This document shows, piece after piece, positions 63,928-64,000 of a stretch of 64,000 bases of DNA. The notes under the pieces were generated by a model. That model ran no database searches. It was not told the origin of the DNA and saw nothing but the letters and a program-made list of their open reading frames with translations. This DNA is from Phycisphaerales bacterium Planc_01. GTDB lineage: Bacteria; Planctomycetota; Phycisphaerae; Sedimentisphaerales; Anaerobacaceae. A program made the position numbers and the translations under genes. Within the stretch, counting starts at the first letter, position 1; each line of letters starts with the position of its first letter. The stretch covers positions 62,001-126,000 of the forward strand of contig LVBB01000109.1 in assembly GCA_001603075.1 (NCBI GenBank), read 5' to 3'.

Positions 63928-64000
63928 CTACTGACTCCCCCAGCCGGCCCAATGGTCGGCACTGCCCTCCGGATCCAAACGCAGCGCGCCGCGCCTTCGG

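Noticed and set aside
1-64000. tRNA, rRNA, CRISPR array, insertion sequence, prophage
   Set aside because: No conserved rRNA or tRNA stretches, no regularly spaced repeats, and no transposase or integrase motifs were found on reading both strands.

Overview
The window reads as a chromosomal segment of a GC-rich (about 60% by eye) bacterium of the PVC group, most probably a planctomycete. The case rests on a Tat-exported Gfo/Idh oxidoreductase, a ceramidase-like secreted enzyme, giant secreted beta-helix and propeller proteins with a C-terminal sorting tail, and an exopolysaccharide (EPS) locus carrying XrtA-type accessory genes (DUF3473 deacetylase, FemAB-like protein). No rRNA, tRNA, CRISPR array, transposase or integrase was seen. 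The phylum is inferred, not proven.

Region 1 (1-9000) is carbohydrate metabolism. It holds the end of a GltD-like oxidoreductase, a secreted GH9 enzyme fused to a deacetylase-like domain, a secreted TIM-barrel hydrolase, a LarA-family racemase, and a plus-strand pair (Gfo/Idh/MocA oxidoreductase and ceramidase-like hydrolase) behind a recognisable sigma70-type promoter. Region 2 (9000-14300) is one 1,435-residue secreted protein (beta-helix, three InlB-type repeats, propeller-like repeats, Cys/TM/Arg tail) flanked by short repeats.

Region 3 (14326-42463, all minus strand, many 4-nt ATGA overlaps) is a long EPS operon read from right to left. In transcription order it encodes a WecA/MraY-like initiating phosphoglycosyltransferase, a Wzx flippase, a GT4 and a PIG-L deacetylase, a GT2, RfbF, an SDR epimerase, three C-methyltransferases (one frameshifted), Wza, Wzc, two GT4s, a Wzy-like polymerase, a GT4, DUF362, a CapK-like ligase, a heparinase II/III-type lyase, AlgD and a GT4. 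This is a Wzx/Wzy-dependent pathway. The predicted polymer contains a uronic acid (GDP-mannuronate from AlgD) and a CDP-activated, C-methylated branched sugar.

Region 4 (42464-48410) is regulatory: an 860-bp leader, a FixJ-type response regulator, a PAS sensor kinase without the phosphoacceptor His, a small 20-cysteine secreted protein on the opposite strand, and a second, intact PAS histidine kinase with its own terminator. Region 5 (48601-63927, minus) continues the EPS theme with three arylsulfotransferase-like secreted proteins, an XrtA-type deacetylase, a FemAB-like protein, a conserved Cys-rich unknown, a WecG/TagA transferase, an alpha/alpha-barrel glycosidase-like protein, a second CapK-like plus DUF362 pair, and a GT4.

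The most interesting feature is the duplicated CapK-like/DUF362 two-gene module placed near both ends of the EPS island, together with three ASST-like enzymes. This suggests an uncharacterised decoration chemistry on the polysaccharide.
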